Shown here piece after piece: positions 46,831-58,049 of a stretch of DNA of 64,000 bases. The stretch's first letter is position 1; each line of letters starts with the position of its first letter. Below the pieces are notes generated by a model. The model did no database searches. It had not been told where the DNA came from and was given only the letters and a program-made list of their open reading frames with translations. The translations under genes and the position numbers were made by a program. The stretch covers positions 77,410,383 through 77,474,382 of the forward strand of contig JAKGHH010000002.1 in the NCBI GenBank assembly GCA_022828595.1. The letters are read 5' to 3'. This DNA comes from Nelumbo lutea (lineage: Eukaryota; Streptophyta; Magnoliopsida; Proteales; Nelumbonaceae).

Positions 46831-49830
46831 TTTGGATAAGCTTTTCAAGATATAGTACAATTAAGCCATGTCAGCATCCGACCAAAATGGAGCCTCGACC
46901 GTCCGATTTGTCCCACTGTGGGACCCTTACCTGGCATTAGTTGGAGCCATCGGCTACAAATGAGCAATAATGCAGATCGGCTGACAACAATAATCCTTCG
47001 TAAATCCACAAGATACAGAATAAAGAAAATTATAAAAAATTTCTCATGAGTTTTGTTTCAACTATATAAAAGGGCACCCTGTAATTTGCGGTATTGAAAG
47101 ATAGGTATCTTAAACTTTCAATAACATTTGAATACTTTGAACTCTCAAAAAATACACTTAATTCCATCAATTGGAATTCCGTTGGTTAAACATTGTGTAA
47201 TATCAAAAATATTTTTTTCATTATTTTTGGGATCATTATACTAAGTAAAATTATCACTAGAGAATGATCTTAGAAATAGACAATAAGAGCATTTTTGGCA
47301 TTATATAATAATTAACTGGTGAAATACTAATAGATGGACCTGTGTCTATTTTTGAAAGTTTAGGGTACTTAAGTGTTGCAATTAGAAGTTTAAGTTATCT
47401 ATTTGTAATTTACCCTTATATAAAACTACTTTATCATTTGATCCTAACAAACAATCTCACCAAGGTCAATTTGGTTTGTAGTCGGAATCGGAATGGGAAT
47501 TGGAATTGAAATCCTTCAGGAATTGGGATGGTTTATTCATATGGTCTGTTTGGTTTAAATATAAATTAGAATAAGAATTGGAATTAGGTGGAATGAGATT
47601 TCATTCCCAAGGGAGGGGGAGGGAATGACTATTTCTTCAAATGGGGAAATGCCATTCCACCATGAAAGGGAATTAGATTCCAATTATTCCCAACCAAAAC
47701 AGTTTGAATTGAAATGGCCCATTTCGATTCTGATTCCATAACCCTATTCCTGTGAACCAAACATGACCTAAAATACCTCCCATAATTTGATGATTTATTA
47801 AAATTTATCATATACTTTGCATTTTACTAAAACACCCCCTCTAATTTTTAGTTGATTTATTTAATCGATCTTCTATTAGATGATAGTAGAAAATGATGTT
47901 TTGATTTTATTAGCTAGTTAAATAAATTTAATTAAAAAAATAAAAATAAAATATCATTTTTGCCCTTAATAAGCACGATCAACCATTTTATTTGGTTCTA
48001 TTTGGTTAATTTTGTTTTTTGTATGAAGAAGTGTTAGGGATATTTTTGGAATAAACAATTATGGGCCCATGCCTTCAAACATTTTTTACTCAATTTAGGT
48101 GATCTTACAAACAGAAAAACAAATATTTCTTAGTGAAAGGTCGATTAATTAAATAGGTTGCAAATTATAGGGGGTGTTTTAGCCAAATAAAAATCATATA
48201 GTAAGTTCAAATAAATCTATGAAACTATAGGGGTGTTCTATTATATGCCTAATGACTATTTTGAAAAAATAGTGCAAACATTTCCCTTCTATCCATGCAC
48301 TTTCTCACAATTTCTTTTATGAATTACTTTGTTACAAGTTGAAGGGGGAATGCTAAAAGTCTTTTTGTGAGGAATGCCAATCTTTCTTCTCATAAAAAAA
48401 AAAGTTGAACGGGGATAAGAAGGCAAGTGGTTCCAACAAGAACATAAAAGAAAACAAATAAAAAATGATTTAAGATGCCAATAATTTAATAAATAGTTAT
48501 GATAATTAATAGAAGGAACCAAGAAAACTTATATATAGCCAACCCCATATAGTTGTGACTACAGTTTGCTTACATGATGATCTCCTTCTCTTAATTTTCT
48601 TGACTACTAGAATTATCCTTAATGAGGTTTGTGTAAAATCTATAATCAAATACAACGATAAAAGAATTAAAATCATTAAAATTGAAGTCCATCATTCTTG
48701 CAAGTTGAAACTGATGAGATAGATTTAGTTGAACACAATACCAAAATGCTTCACACCAATCATAAAATATACGTTCCTAGTCTCGATCTGCAATGATAGA
48801 CCACAATAACTAGTCTTAAATGTTTAGGAGAGCATTTTGATAATTTTAACATTTGCATTATCGAAAAAAGTATTGAAAATTTGTGGAATCCCTATCCCCT
48901 ACCAACCAAATACATTCCAACGCTCTATCAATATGATCTAACACCATACATCTCATACTATGGTGAGACCCACTTTATGATTGTTCTCATTATCATGATG
49001 AGATGCACGGTATTAGATCATGTTGGGTGTTGGTCTGTGTATTGGGGTCGATATTACCCTGCACAAGTGTTGGGTTAAATCCTAACGAATTCATATCTGC
49101 ATCTCATAAAGAGCGCCTCACAAGTGTCCCATAATACATTCCAACTTGTGAGCATCTCCCAAAATGACGAGCCTTAGATGTGAACACAAACCTGACACCA
49201 TATATTTCATACATGACGAGTTTTTTATAATGGGTTCCACTCATGGTGAGATGTGCCGTGTGTCATTAGATTGTTGGTAGGGTGTTGAAACTTGTTTTGT
49301 GGGTAGAAAATCTTATGGGTTATTCCAATTTGTATCTCTATAATATGGAGTCCAAAAAATTAGGAAATTTATAAAATAGTTAGAAAAACAAGGAAAGTTT
49401 TCATAATTTACCTGCACTATGATATTGTCTGTATCCAAATGCTACTTCAAGGGCTACTATATTGTGGTACTCCATTATAACGGTGGAGTGATGCCAATCA
49501 AGTAACGGATCAGAGTTGACAAACGAATCAAGATCGTCAATTCTCTCCCTCCAAAAACAGGAAGAGAATACGGGAGGTGGAAACCGGATTAAGTTTTTAA
49601 TTAAAATTTTAAAAAAGTTGAGTTCGTATTCTAATGTACATAGTACGATTTACCAGGAAATAATAGATTAATGGCGCAGCAGTTCGACAAAACCGTCCAC
49701 TGGTAAGTGATGAGCGGTTTTTGTGAAAGAAACCGGGGAACAGCAGAAGTGAGCTTTGAGTGCTGTGACAGCTTATAGAGAGGCCTTAGTAGTTTTCTTG
49801 CCACTGAAGGTGCGAGATCTCCTTCTCTGC
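46831..49830. other. Intergenic region upstream of sucrose synthase
   Basis: AT-rich, no gene seen apart from the MITE-like element at 47463-47769. 48930-49060 and 49190-49290 share a degenerate phrase (ACACCATA-AT-TCATAC ... GGTGAGA), an old duplication. The 1-2 kb before the TATA box would hold the promoter, but I can name no reliable element. Confidence 0.4.
47463..47769. mobile_element. MITE-like element, 307 bases
   Basis: The left end AGGTCAATTTGGTTTG and the reverse complement of the right end AGGTCATGTTTGGTTC form an imperfect inverted repeat. The interior is rich in GGAATTGGAATTG/CCAATTCC words that fold back on each other, as in Tourist-like MITEs. No clear target duplication seen. 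Confidence 0.45.
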
Positions 49831-49834
49831 TTAT

Positions 49835-49842
49835 TATATAAA
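49835..49842 (+). promoter_or_regulatory. TATA box of sucrose synthase
   Basis: TATATAAA, followed by a pyrimidine-rich stretch (TCTCCCTTGCTCTTTCC). Transcription would start about 30 bases downstream, near 49870, which leaves a short first untranslated exon before the splice donor at 49953. Confidence 0.7.
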
Positions 49843-49952
49843 GGCTGCTCTCCCTTGCTCTTTCCTTCATTCCACTTCGTTCATTCCGTTCTCTCCATTC
49901 GTTCGTTTGTCCTTTTTTTAGCTCTTTCTTCGTTGCTTTGTTGGTTTCGAAG

Positions 49953-50793
49953 GTAAATCCAGGCTTTCTTCCTGTTTCTGGAGTTATAGCTTGCATTCTG
50001 CAATTTTATCGTTGAAGGCTTTCTCTCTCTCTCTCTCTCTCTCTAACTTCTTTTCTGAGATGGGGACGATCCATTTTCGTACGCTGAACAAGATCAATGT
50101 GACTCGTTTCTTGCCATTCTTCAAATCAACACTTTTGGCCTCTGTTTCCTGGTTTTCTGGTTGAAAATTATGGATTTTCTAGCTATCTGCTTGTTGCTGC
50201 CAAGTTCTAATGCTCAAACAATGATATTGGAACTACGAACCGGCTTTATGCGTTTGGAAATTCTCATTTCCATTTTAATTTATTTCATCATAATAAACAA
50301 CTAACATTCTGAACAAGAGAAGGAAAAAAAAAAACAAAAAAAACAGAAGAGAACACTGGCTACACAGCACTTCCCTTTTCCGGTTGCAACAGTTTATTTT
50401 TGAGGATTTTTTTCGTCTTTTTCTAGTAAAACCCTCCTTACTTTGATGGGGTTTTAATTATTTCGGCTATGATATATGGGCTTATTCTCTTGATCTATGT
50501 TTTGAACTGTTCATGATCAGATTCAACCCACCTGAGACAGGGCTTTTTCTGCAACAAAGACCTCTGGTGGAACTTTGTTTTGCTGCATTTCACTTTTTTA
50601 TCAAAAGACTCTTTGCCCTGTTCATTCCTTTTAAATTTTTAGTTTCTGGTTAGTAAAGAATTTTAAATTTAGAAGTTTGGTAGACCATCTCCTAGATGTT
50701 TTCAATAGTCAATGCCCAACTACCCACCGTCTATAAGTAAGAGCTTCCGTTGTTAGACTGGATGCTTATCGTTTGACTCTGTTTCTTTTGCAG
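49953..50793 (+). other. Leader intron in the sucrose synthase 5' UTR
   Basis: Donor CGAAG|GTAAATCC and acceptor TTTTGCAG|TCGGAGG, 841 bases, T-rich throughout, with a CT microsatellite at 50022-50044. The second exon then runs 23 bases to the ATG at 50817. Leader introns are common in plant SUS1-type genes and can raise expression; that effect is not shown here. Confidence 0.75.
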
Positions 50794-50816
50794 TCGGAGG
50801 CTAATACCAGAGTGCC

Positions 50817-53800
50817 ATGGCGGAACGGGTGCTGGCTCGTGTTCATAGCCTTCGGGAGCGCTTGGGCGAAACCCTTGCTGCTCAGCGCAATGAATTGCTG
50901 ATCCTCTTGTCAAGGTTTTTCCTGTTCTTTCTCATATCTTATGTCAAAATCTTTCTTTCTGTTGCAATGATCTCATTTGATTGCTTTCAAGTTCATAGTC
51001 ATGGATACTGGTGAGGATCTTCTGCTTAGTTGGTTCTGTGATTTGGATCAACAGGATTGAGGGCCATGGGAAGGGAATTATGCAACCCCATCATCTCTTA
51101 GAGGAGTTGGAGAAGATACCAGAAGGAGACAGGCAGAAACTAGTGGATGGGGTGTTCGGAGATGTCATAAGATCCACACAGGTGAGTCTGATAGCTGCAA
51201 CTTTTGGGCCCTTTGGATCTAGAATGTCTCTTGTTCTATTTTTGATCATGTTTTGTTTTGCTAAATGCCTGATTCAGGAAGCAATAGTTTTGCCTCCATG
51301 GGTTGCTCTAGCTGTGCGCCCAAGGCCTGGAGTCTGGGATTACATACGTGTGAACATTAATGCTCTTGTTGTGGAGGAGTTGACTGAATCTCAGTATTTG
51401 CAGTTCAAAGAAGAGCTTGTCAATGGAAGGTAAATTTTTGGTTTGGAAATATCATTTTTTGTTTCTCCTCTTTATTCCATATCAGCTTTGTTATATTTGC
51501 TTCCTCTGATTTGTACCCGTAAAATTTTGTGGCTTTCCGTGTTGCAGCTCCAAAGAGAACTTTGTGCTTGAGTTGGATCTTGAGCCCTTCTCTGCATCTT
51601 TCCCCAAACCCACTCTGTCCAAGTACATTGGAAATGGTGTGGAGTTCCTCAACAGGCATCTTTCTGCAAAAATGTTTCATGACAAAGATAGCTTGCACCC
51701 ACTGCTTGATTTTCTCAGAGCCCACCATTACAAGGGCAAGGTAAACTGTCTATCAGAGTCACCTCTGCATGTTCTGTATTCAAACCTTGAAATTTCTAAT
51801 ATTCTGCGGACTGTGAAGAATTTCAGATGCAGCAAATTCTTTTCTTTATGTCCAATGTACCGATGTTTTCAACAATCTTTTGCAGACAATGATGCTGAAT
51901 GACAGGATTCAGAACCTTGATACTCTCCAGTCTGTTCTCCGGAAGGCAGAGGAGTATCTTTCCACCCTTCCTCCAGACACACCATATTCAGAATTTGATC
52001 ACAGGTTTCAAGAACTTGGTTTGGAGAAGGGGTGGGGTGATACTGCTGAGAGAGTGTTGGAGATGATTAACCTGCTTCTGGACCTTCTTGAGGCACCTGA
52101 TCCATTTACCTTGGAGAAATTCCTTGGGAAGATTCCAATGGTGTTCAATGTTGTAATCCTTTCTCCCCATGGATACTTTGCCCAAGCCAACGTTCTGGGC
52201 TACCCTGACACTGGTGGCCAGGTGTGTTTACACAAGAGTGAAGTTCGTTTCTTACTGCTTTCACCTGCAGATTTTATGAGCTGATCATCCTCAACACTGG
52301 TATCTGTTTGTAGGTTGTGTATATTTTGGATCAAGTTCGTGCTTTGGAGAACGAGATGCTTCAGCGCATAAAACATCAAGGACTTGATATAATCCCTCGA
52401 ATTCTTATTGTAAGATGTTTCTCTACAGCCTTTTGCATGTTCAATCGTATAGAATGCTTTACTGTGCCTATTTTTGATGCTTGATCTTGTTGTCGAACCC
52501 AGGTGACTCGACTCCTGCCTGATGCAGTAGGGACTACTTGTGGCCAACGTCTTGAGAAAGTCTTTGGAACAGAGCACTGTCATATACTGAGAGTTCCCTT
52601 TAGAACTAAGAAAGGAGTTGTCCGCAGATGGATCTCACGGTTCGAAGTGTGGCCTTACTTGGAAACATTCACAGAGGTAAAAATTAAAAACATGTAATTC
52701 GTACTGATGATCTCTCTCTATCCTTTGCTCAAGATTTCTAAATGCTTCCTTCTTTTCCTTTTTAGGATGTTGCGAATGAAATTATTGGCGAGTTACAGGC
52801 CAAGCCAGACTTTATCATTGGAAACTACAGTGATGGAAATCTTGTTGCATCTTTGCTAGCACACAAATTAGGAGTGACACAGGTTGGTTGAATGGCTGAT
52901 TTTGCCAGAGTTGCTCATTGGTTGTAGTTGGTTTGATCTCGTCACCATAAGCCAATTCTTCTCACTTGGATATCTCTTGTTTGCTTCTTCAGTGCACCAT
53001 TGCCCATGCTCTTGAGAAAACAAAGTATCCTGACTCTGATATATACTGGAAAGAGTTTGAAGAAAAATACCACTTCTCCTGCCAGTTCACAGCCGATTTA
53101 TTTGCCATGAACCATACAGATTTTATCATCACCAGTACATTCCAAGAGATTGCCGGAAGGTATTATCTTTATTTCTATCCTTATGTTCTACCGTTAATCC
53201 TTGTTCTTCCTAGTTGGTTAGTCTAATTTTATCATGTTTCCATGCTGTAGCAAGGACACTGTTGGGCAGTATGAGAGTCACACTGCCTTTACTCTCCCTG
53301 GACTCTACCGGGTTGTCCATGGTATTGATGTTTTCGATCCTAAGTTCAACATAGTCTCACCTGGAGCAGATATGACAATCTACTTCCCCTACACGGAGCA
53401 GGAGAAGAGACTTACTGCGCTGCACCCAGAAATTGAGGATCTGCTCTACAGTAAAGTAGAGAACACAGAACACCTGTGAGCATCCATTTCTGTTGCCCCC
53501 TCCTTATTTCTCTTGGAATAAATTGATGTGAACTGTAATGATGATAACGTTTGCTATGTTGGTGTGTTGCAGATGTGTGTTGAATGATCGGAACAAGCCA
53601 ATCATATTCTCTATGGCAAGATTGGACCGTGTGAAGAACATTACAGGACTGGTCGAGTGGTATGGTAAGAATGCTCGGCTGAGAGAGTTGGTTAACCTTG
53701 TTGTGGTGGCTGGTGACCGGAGGAAGGAATCAAAGGACTTGGAGGAGCAATCTGAGATGAAGAAGATGTATGGGCTCATTGAGAAATACAATTTGAATGG

Positions 53801-54506
53801 TCAGTTCCGATGGATTTCTTCTCAGATGAACCGGGTGCGAAATGGCGAGCTTTACCGATACATTGCGGACACAAAGGGAGCTTTTGTACAGCCTGCATTT
53901 TATGAGGCTTTTGGCTTAACAGTTGTGGAGTCCATGACCTGTGGTTTGCCCACCTTTGCAACCTGCCATGGTGGTCCAGCCGAGATCATAGTTAATGGCA
54001 AGTCTGGCTTCCATATTGACCCCTACCATGGTGATCGGGCAGCTGAGCTCCTTGTCAACTTCTTTGAGAAGAGCAAGGAAGACCCAACATACTGGGAAAA
54101 GATCTCGCAAGGTGGCCTTCAGCGTATCCATGAGAAGTAAGCAGACTGATTATCTAATTGGTTTCCATTCTGATGATCCTTTACAAGTCTTGATTTCTGA
54201 TGGTTTCATCTGTTTCCTTACTCCTTTCACAGGTATACATGGCAGATCTACTCAGAGAGGTTGATGACTTTGGCTGGAGTATATGGGTTTTGGAAGTATG
54301 TCTCCAAACTTGATCGTCGTGAGACCAGGAGATACCTTGAGATGTTTTATGCCCTCAAGTATCGGAAGCTGGTAATCTCTTCTGTCGATTCTAACACCCA
54401 CTATTTAATTTGAATCTGATCCTTGCTTTGTTCTCTTAACTGATTATGTTTCACTCATAAATTTTGAGTTCAGGCCGAGATGGTTCCTCTGGCTGTCGAG
54501 GACTAG
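50817..54506 (+). CDS. SUS1: Sucrose synthase, SUS1-type, complete (13 coding exons, 806 residues)
   Basis: Cytosolic GT-B glycosyltransferase (family GT4): sucrose + UDP <-> UDP-glucose + fructose, feeding cell wall and starch synthesis. Coding exons: 50817-50914, 51055-51181, 51278-51429, 51548-51740, 51886-52221, 52314-52409, 52503-52676, 52766-52882, 52993-53159, 53251-53475, 53573-54136, 54233-54371, 54474-54506. All introns are GT-AG, phases fit, and the sum is 2421 bases with stop TAG. Domains by analogy to AtSUS1: targeting domain about 1-127, ENOD40-binding domain about 155-275, GT-B domain about 276-775. The regulatory serine is present as S11 ([11 protein letters not shown]), and S165 (NRHLSAK) matches the second phosphosite. 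Catalytic residues are present: GGQ loop 300-302, H436, R578, K583, E673 and E681. The C-terminus [10 protein letters not shown] is SUS1-like. Nothing is missing; it is probably functional. The number in the symbol is by clade only. Confidence 0.95.
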
Positions 54507-54760
54507 ATTAATGGAGAGAGATTGTAGGAGCAAGTTTGCTGGAGCAAATTTGCTCATTGCGTGCTGGATGTTGGAGAAGCGATTGCGTGATTTTGCAGGG
54601 GGAGATTATTATCCATTTTGTTTGCAAATAACCGTTTGATCCATTTTTCCATACAAATTGTAGTTTGTGCTTTTTCCCCTGCTGAGTGAATCCAAGTGTA
54701 GAATGTACCGTTTTCTTGGCATAATAAAGCTAAATTTCCCGTATTATCACTTGTCTCAAA
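54507..54760 (+). other. Sucrose synthase 3' UTR with poly(A) signal
   Basis: AATAAA at 54723-54728, about 215 bases after the stop codon, preceded by TGTA/TTTGT-rich sequence (54620-54670), as plant far-upstream elements are. Transcript end expected 15-30 bases further on. Confidence 0.65.
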
Positions 54761-56646
54761 GGTTTTTAGTGCTTTGATTTGCGCTTTTGGCTCAGGAAAG
54801 AGTACAAATACAAATATATACAGTGCAAATACATACAAAATAATATAAAGTACAAGGTTTTGCACTCTACATATTGTATTTGTACCCCTTCCAAACTGAG
54901 CCTTTGGTTCATTCCCATAAAATTTCTGATTCAAATCTGAATTCGATCCATTGACCTGTTACAATTTCCAATCCAATCTGATAAAATAGTGAACATATGC
55001 AGCTGTGATTAATATTTAGTAGGTGAGAATACAAGAAAGAACACCCATCAAAGAAAAAAAAAAGAAAAAAGAACAAGAGAAAGGACTCTGTCCAGCAAAA
55101 TTCTGGGATGGTCGACGCTTGGACAACAGGCCAAGGCAAATATAATGTAAGTCTTGTAGGAAAAGATACCTGTTAGTAAAGTTGGTTTTATCGTTAGTTC
55201 AATCTTTTAATTTAAATCCCATGTATAAGATTTAATTGGAATTCCAGTACAGAGAAAAAAATAAATCTCTAACTGGTCTAACACTGACTTTGTTTTTTCG
55301 ATTATTTGATCCTACACTGAATTCGACTCGTGGATCACTATAAATTCAGAGTCCGGCTTTCTATTAGGGCAGAGGCCATGTTCGGTGCTTTGCGTCTTTT
55401 GTTTCTTGGATTAATGTGTGCGAATAAACAAATCTATCCTTCATGTCGTTGGCTTCTCATTCGTTCCATTCCACTTCCCATTCGAGATTCGTTGGACTCT
55501 GCACTCGCCAGTCACTCACTCTCTTCTTCTCCAACCGACAGCAATTAACAGCTATCACCGGAGACTTGAGAAAAACCTCAAGTATTTTGGATTCTGCCAT
55601 GATAGAAGTCGGACTGTTATCACTGGCGATTAATAGAAGCCGGACTCCTATTAAAGGTAATCAGAGTTCAGATTTGCCTACCTTGTTGAACAAGCAAGAA
55701 TGGAGGATTCTATGGAGAAAGAAGTTCGGCGAGAGAAGAGATGGCCACCGGCAACAAGTGGAGGTGTCATTGTCGTTGTCTCGTGTTTTTTCACTCTACC
55801 ACTTGGGGAGTCGGTTTCAACCTTCATTCGAGAGAATGCCGTCTGCAGCCATCGGCTGTTAATGGTGGCGCTAAACCAGTGTGACCCATCGACTAAGACC
55901 TATCTTCCAACGCCCCTTGAGACTCTTTGATGAAACCACTTCCATCCTCATTTGCATCTCCCATCCCCCCAATTCCCCTTCTCTCCATGTCCGCGTTCTC
56001 GACACCACTTCCCTCCCTTACTTAACTATCTATCTACCTACTACTTGTAGTGTTGCCCTTCTTTCTCTTCAGCGTGTGATTGTTAATTTTAGGCTTAGGT
56101 AGCATGAAAAGTGTTGGGTTCCCTCATGAGGTGGGATCCATTAATAAAGACAGAAAAAAGAAGAAGAAAAAGACCAAAAAAAGGAAAAGAATGAAAAGTC
56201 AAGCGACTTTTTTGCATTGTCCTTGGCTAACCAACGAATTGGAGAGAGTTCACTTTCCATTCTCTCAACTCTAACAATTCTCTCTAGAAAATATTAGAGA
56301 AAAGAAAAGGGGTTTTGAGAAGAAGGTTTTAAGCAAAAGAAGAAGATTTACAAGGGCTAAAACGAAGAAGACAAATCCGTTTTTAGCATATCTTCTTGCC
56401 TCTCTATTGTGCTTCCACTCTTGGTGAGAGATTTCTTCTTTGCTATCCATTTTAATGATGTTTTCTGTTATTGGAATCCAAGATCTTTCTTAATGTTCAT
56501 CGTCTACGTGTAACTAGATAGAAAAATATTATATCCCATTACTATTGTTGATAGTTGATGTTTTGGATTTAGGTCTTGTGGTTTTTACCTTCACATTGAG
56601 GGGTTTTTCATGTAAATCTTAATGTTTAATATTATTACTTACTTTG
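54761..56646. other. Intergenic region between sucrose synthase and Gypsy-2
   Basis: No gene supported. There is an A-rich tract at 55049-55073 and several overlapping ORFs at 55330-55930 without family motifs. 56200-56420 is rich in GAGA/TCTC and AAGAAGA (for example CTCTAACAATTCTCTCTAGA), as in some LTR or 5' UTR sequences, but I see no partner copy. Confidence 0.4.
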
Positions 56647-57554
56647 TGATGGTGCGCAATCCGGCCACTCCTACCTGGCACTTGTGTGGCTCCTGAAAGG
56701 TACTTGAGATGGAGAAGATGAGGGATCTCGGGGGCTTGCCTGGCGGGAACACTCTGACGCTTAAGTTAGAGTTCTGTGAAAGATGCAAAGAGAGGAAGAA
56801 AGATAAGAGTGTAGATAGCATGAGTATCATAAAATTACCTCTGTCCTTTGGGATTGGGTTACTTATAACAGAACTTTGTCATATCAGGCCCACTTGCCTC
56901 TGACAGGGTATGTATAACCGCCATTGTCGTCCTGCCGCAGCCGTTACAGGCAGGGCTGAGGTGGCACGCGCGGGGCCGTCGTTCCAGGGTACGTACCTGT
57001 CAGGTGTAAGACACCTTCTAAAGGTGGCGGGCACAACACTGTCTAACAAGAAACGTGGTTGCAGTCTCCAGGTTTGTTAGGTACGGTGGTCGGGCAGGAG
57101 GCCTTCCTGTGATGTGTCGAACTGCTCTTCTGCGAGCTACCCTATACTGAGCTACCCTGCAAGTGGCAAGTTGCCTGTGGCAAGCCACACTGAGATGTCT
57201 GGCCCGAGGTGTCTCTACCTCGGGGTGTCTCTACCTCGGGGTATCTAGAGGCGGATCGGGGTGTTCTTGTTTGGGAGTGGCCTAAAATCCACTGAGAGGA
57301 GCTCGGGCATTAGGAAAGGTCATGGAGCCCTGAGCTCGGAGGTAGCTCGGAGCGCCTCAGCCTTGGGAAGTAGGTGCAAGCCAGGCGGCTCTCGGCGAGT
57401 AGCCTAACCCGTCGTGTTGCTAGACTAAACTCGGTGATCCCTTCCCACCAAGTTGCGGTTGCGCTTGCTGTGCTGTCACGCTGAGTCATCGCTTGAGCAA
57501 GGTCATGCCCACGTGTACCCATGCTACGAGGTCGGGCCAAATCACCCTCCATCA
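56647..57554 (-). repeat. Gypsy-2 3' LTR
   Basis: The 908-base unit is bounded by the inverted ends TGATGG (56647) and CCATCA (57554). In the minus direction it starts TGATGGAGGGTG straight after a polypurine tract and ends GCGCACCATCA. A possible LTR TATA box on the minus strand is GTTATAAGTAA near 56868. The partner LTR is outside the window, so no target duplication can be checked. A doubled TCGGGGTGTCTCTACC phrase occurs near 57215-57240. Confidence 0.7.
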
Positions 57555-57570
57555 ATTGCCCCCCACTTCC
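57555..57570 (-). other. Gypsy-2 polypurine tract
   Basis: The minus strand reads GGAAGTGGGGGGCAAT, ending directly at the LTR start TGATGG. It would prime plus-strand DNA synthesis and fixes the LTR edge. Confidence 0.75.
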
Positions 57571-57862
57571 TGTGCTGGCGGTGTTGACCTAGTGCGGGGA
57601 GTTCACAATGTGCCGGGTGGATTTGGATTCGGTACTCATGCCACTTTGTCGTGCGCTTCGCCTAGCTGGACCAGTCTAGTGCCCGACTCGATCAAAAGAA
57701 ACCCGGGTCGCATTCCGTTTATGCATGGACATCACATGATTTGGACTTTGCGGATGCCAAAAAACGCGCTAAATTAATTTCGCCTTGAGGAGCCCGTAGA
57801 CGATTTCTTTGAGAGCCGTTGGATCATCTCAATCTCGACCATTAACGCTCGGATGCGGTGGC

Positions 57863-57871
57863 TATAAATAG
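57863..57871 (+). promoter_or_regulatory. TATA box for the Gypsy-2 antisense ORF
   Basis: GGCTATAAATAGTGGGGG, 187 bases before the ORF ATG. The same CTATAAATAG word precedes the Gypsy-1 antisense ORF. It faces away from the 3' LTR, into the ORF. Confidence 0.6.
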
Positions 57872-58049
57872 TGGGGGATCCTTGGTCGTTTCTTTGCCAC
57901 AAAGTCTTCAGCGTCAGTATCGAGCTCGCGTCTGAGGTTCCTAGCTCGGGTTTTCTAGCTCAGTTATTTCCTTAGTTCGGTTCGCGTTTTCTGTGGTGAG
58001 TCCCCGAGCTTCCTTTTCTCTTCTAAACTTTCTTTCCTTTCATGCTTTC

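Noticed and set aside
51420..53961. Minus-strand ORFs across the sucrose synthase exons (for example 52200-52583, 53504-53791)
   Set aside because: Shadows of the real exons on the other strand.
55330..55930. Cluster of overlapping ORFs after sucrose synthase (up to 139 codons)
   Set aside because: All three plus frames are open in turn, with no shared motif and no splice pattern giving a known protein.
57310..57777. Short ORFs on both strands in the Gypsy-2 LTR
   Set aside because: They lie in LTR and spacer sequence defined by the inverted ends and polypurine tract; no family match.
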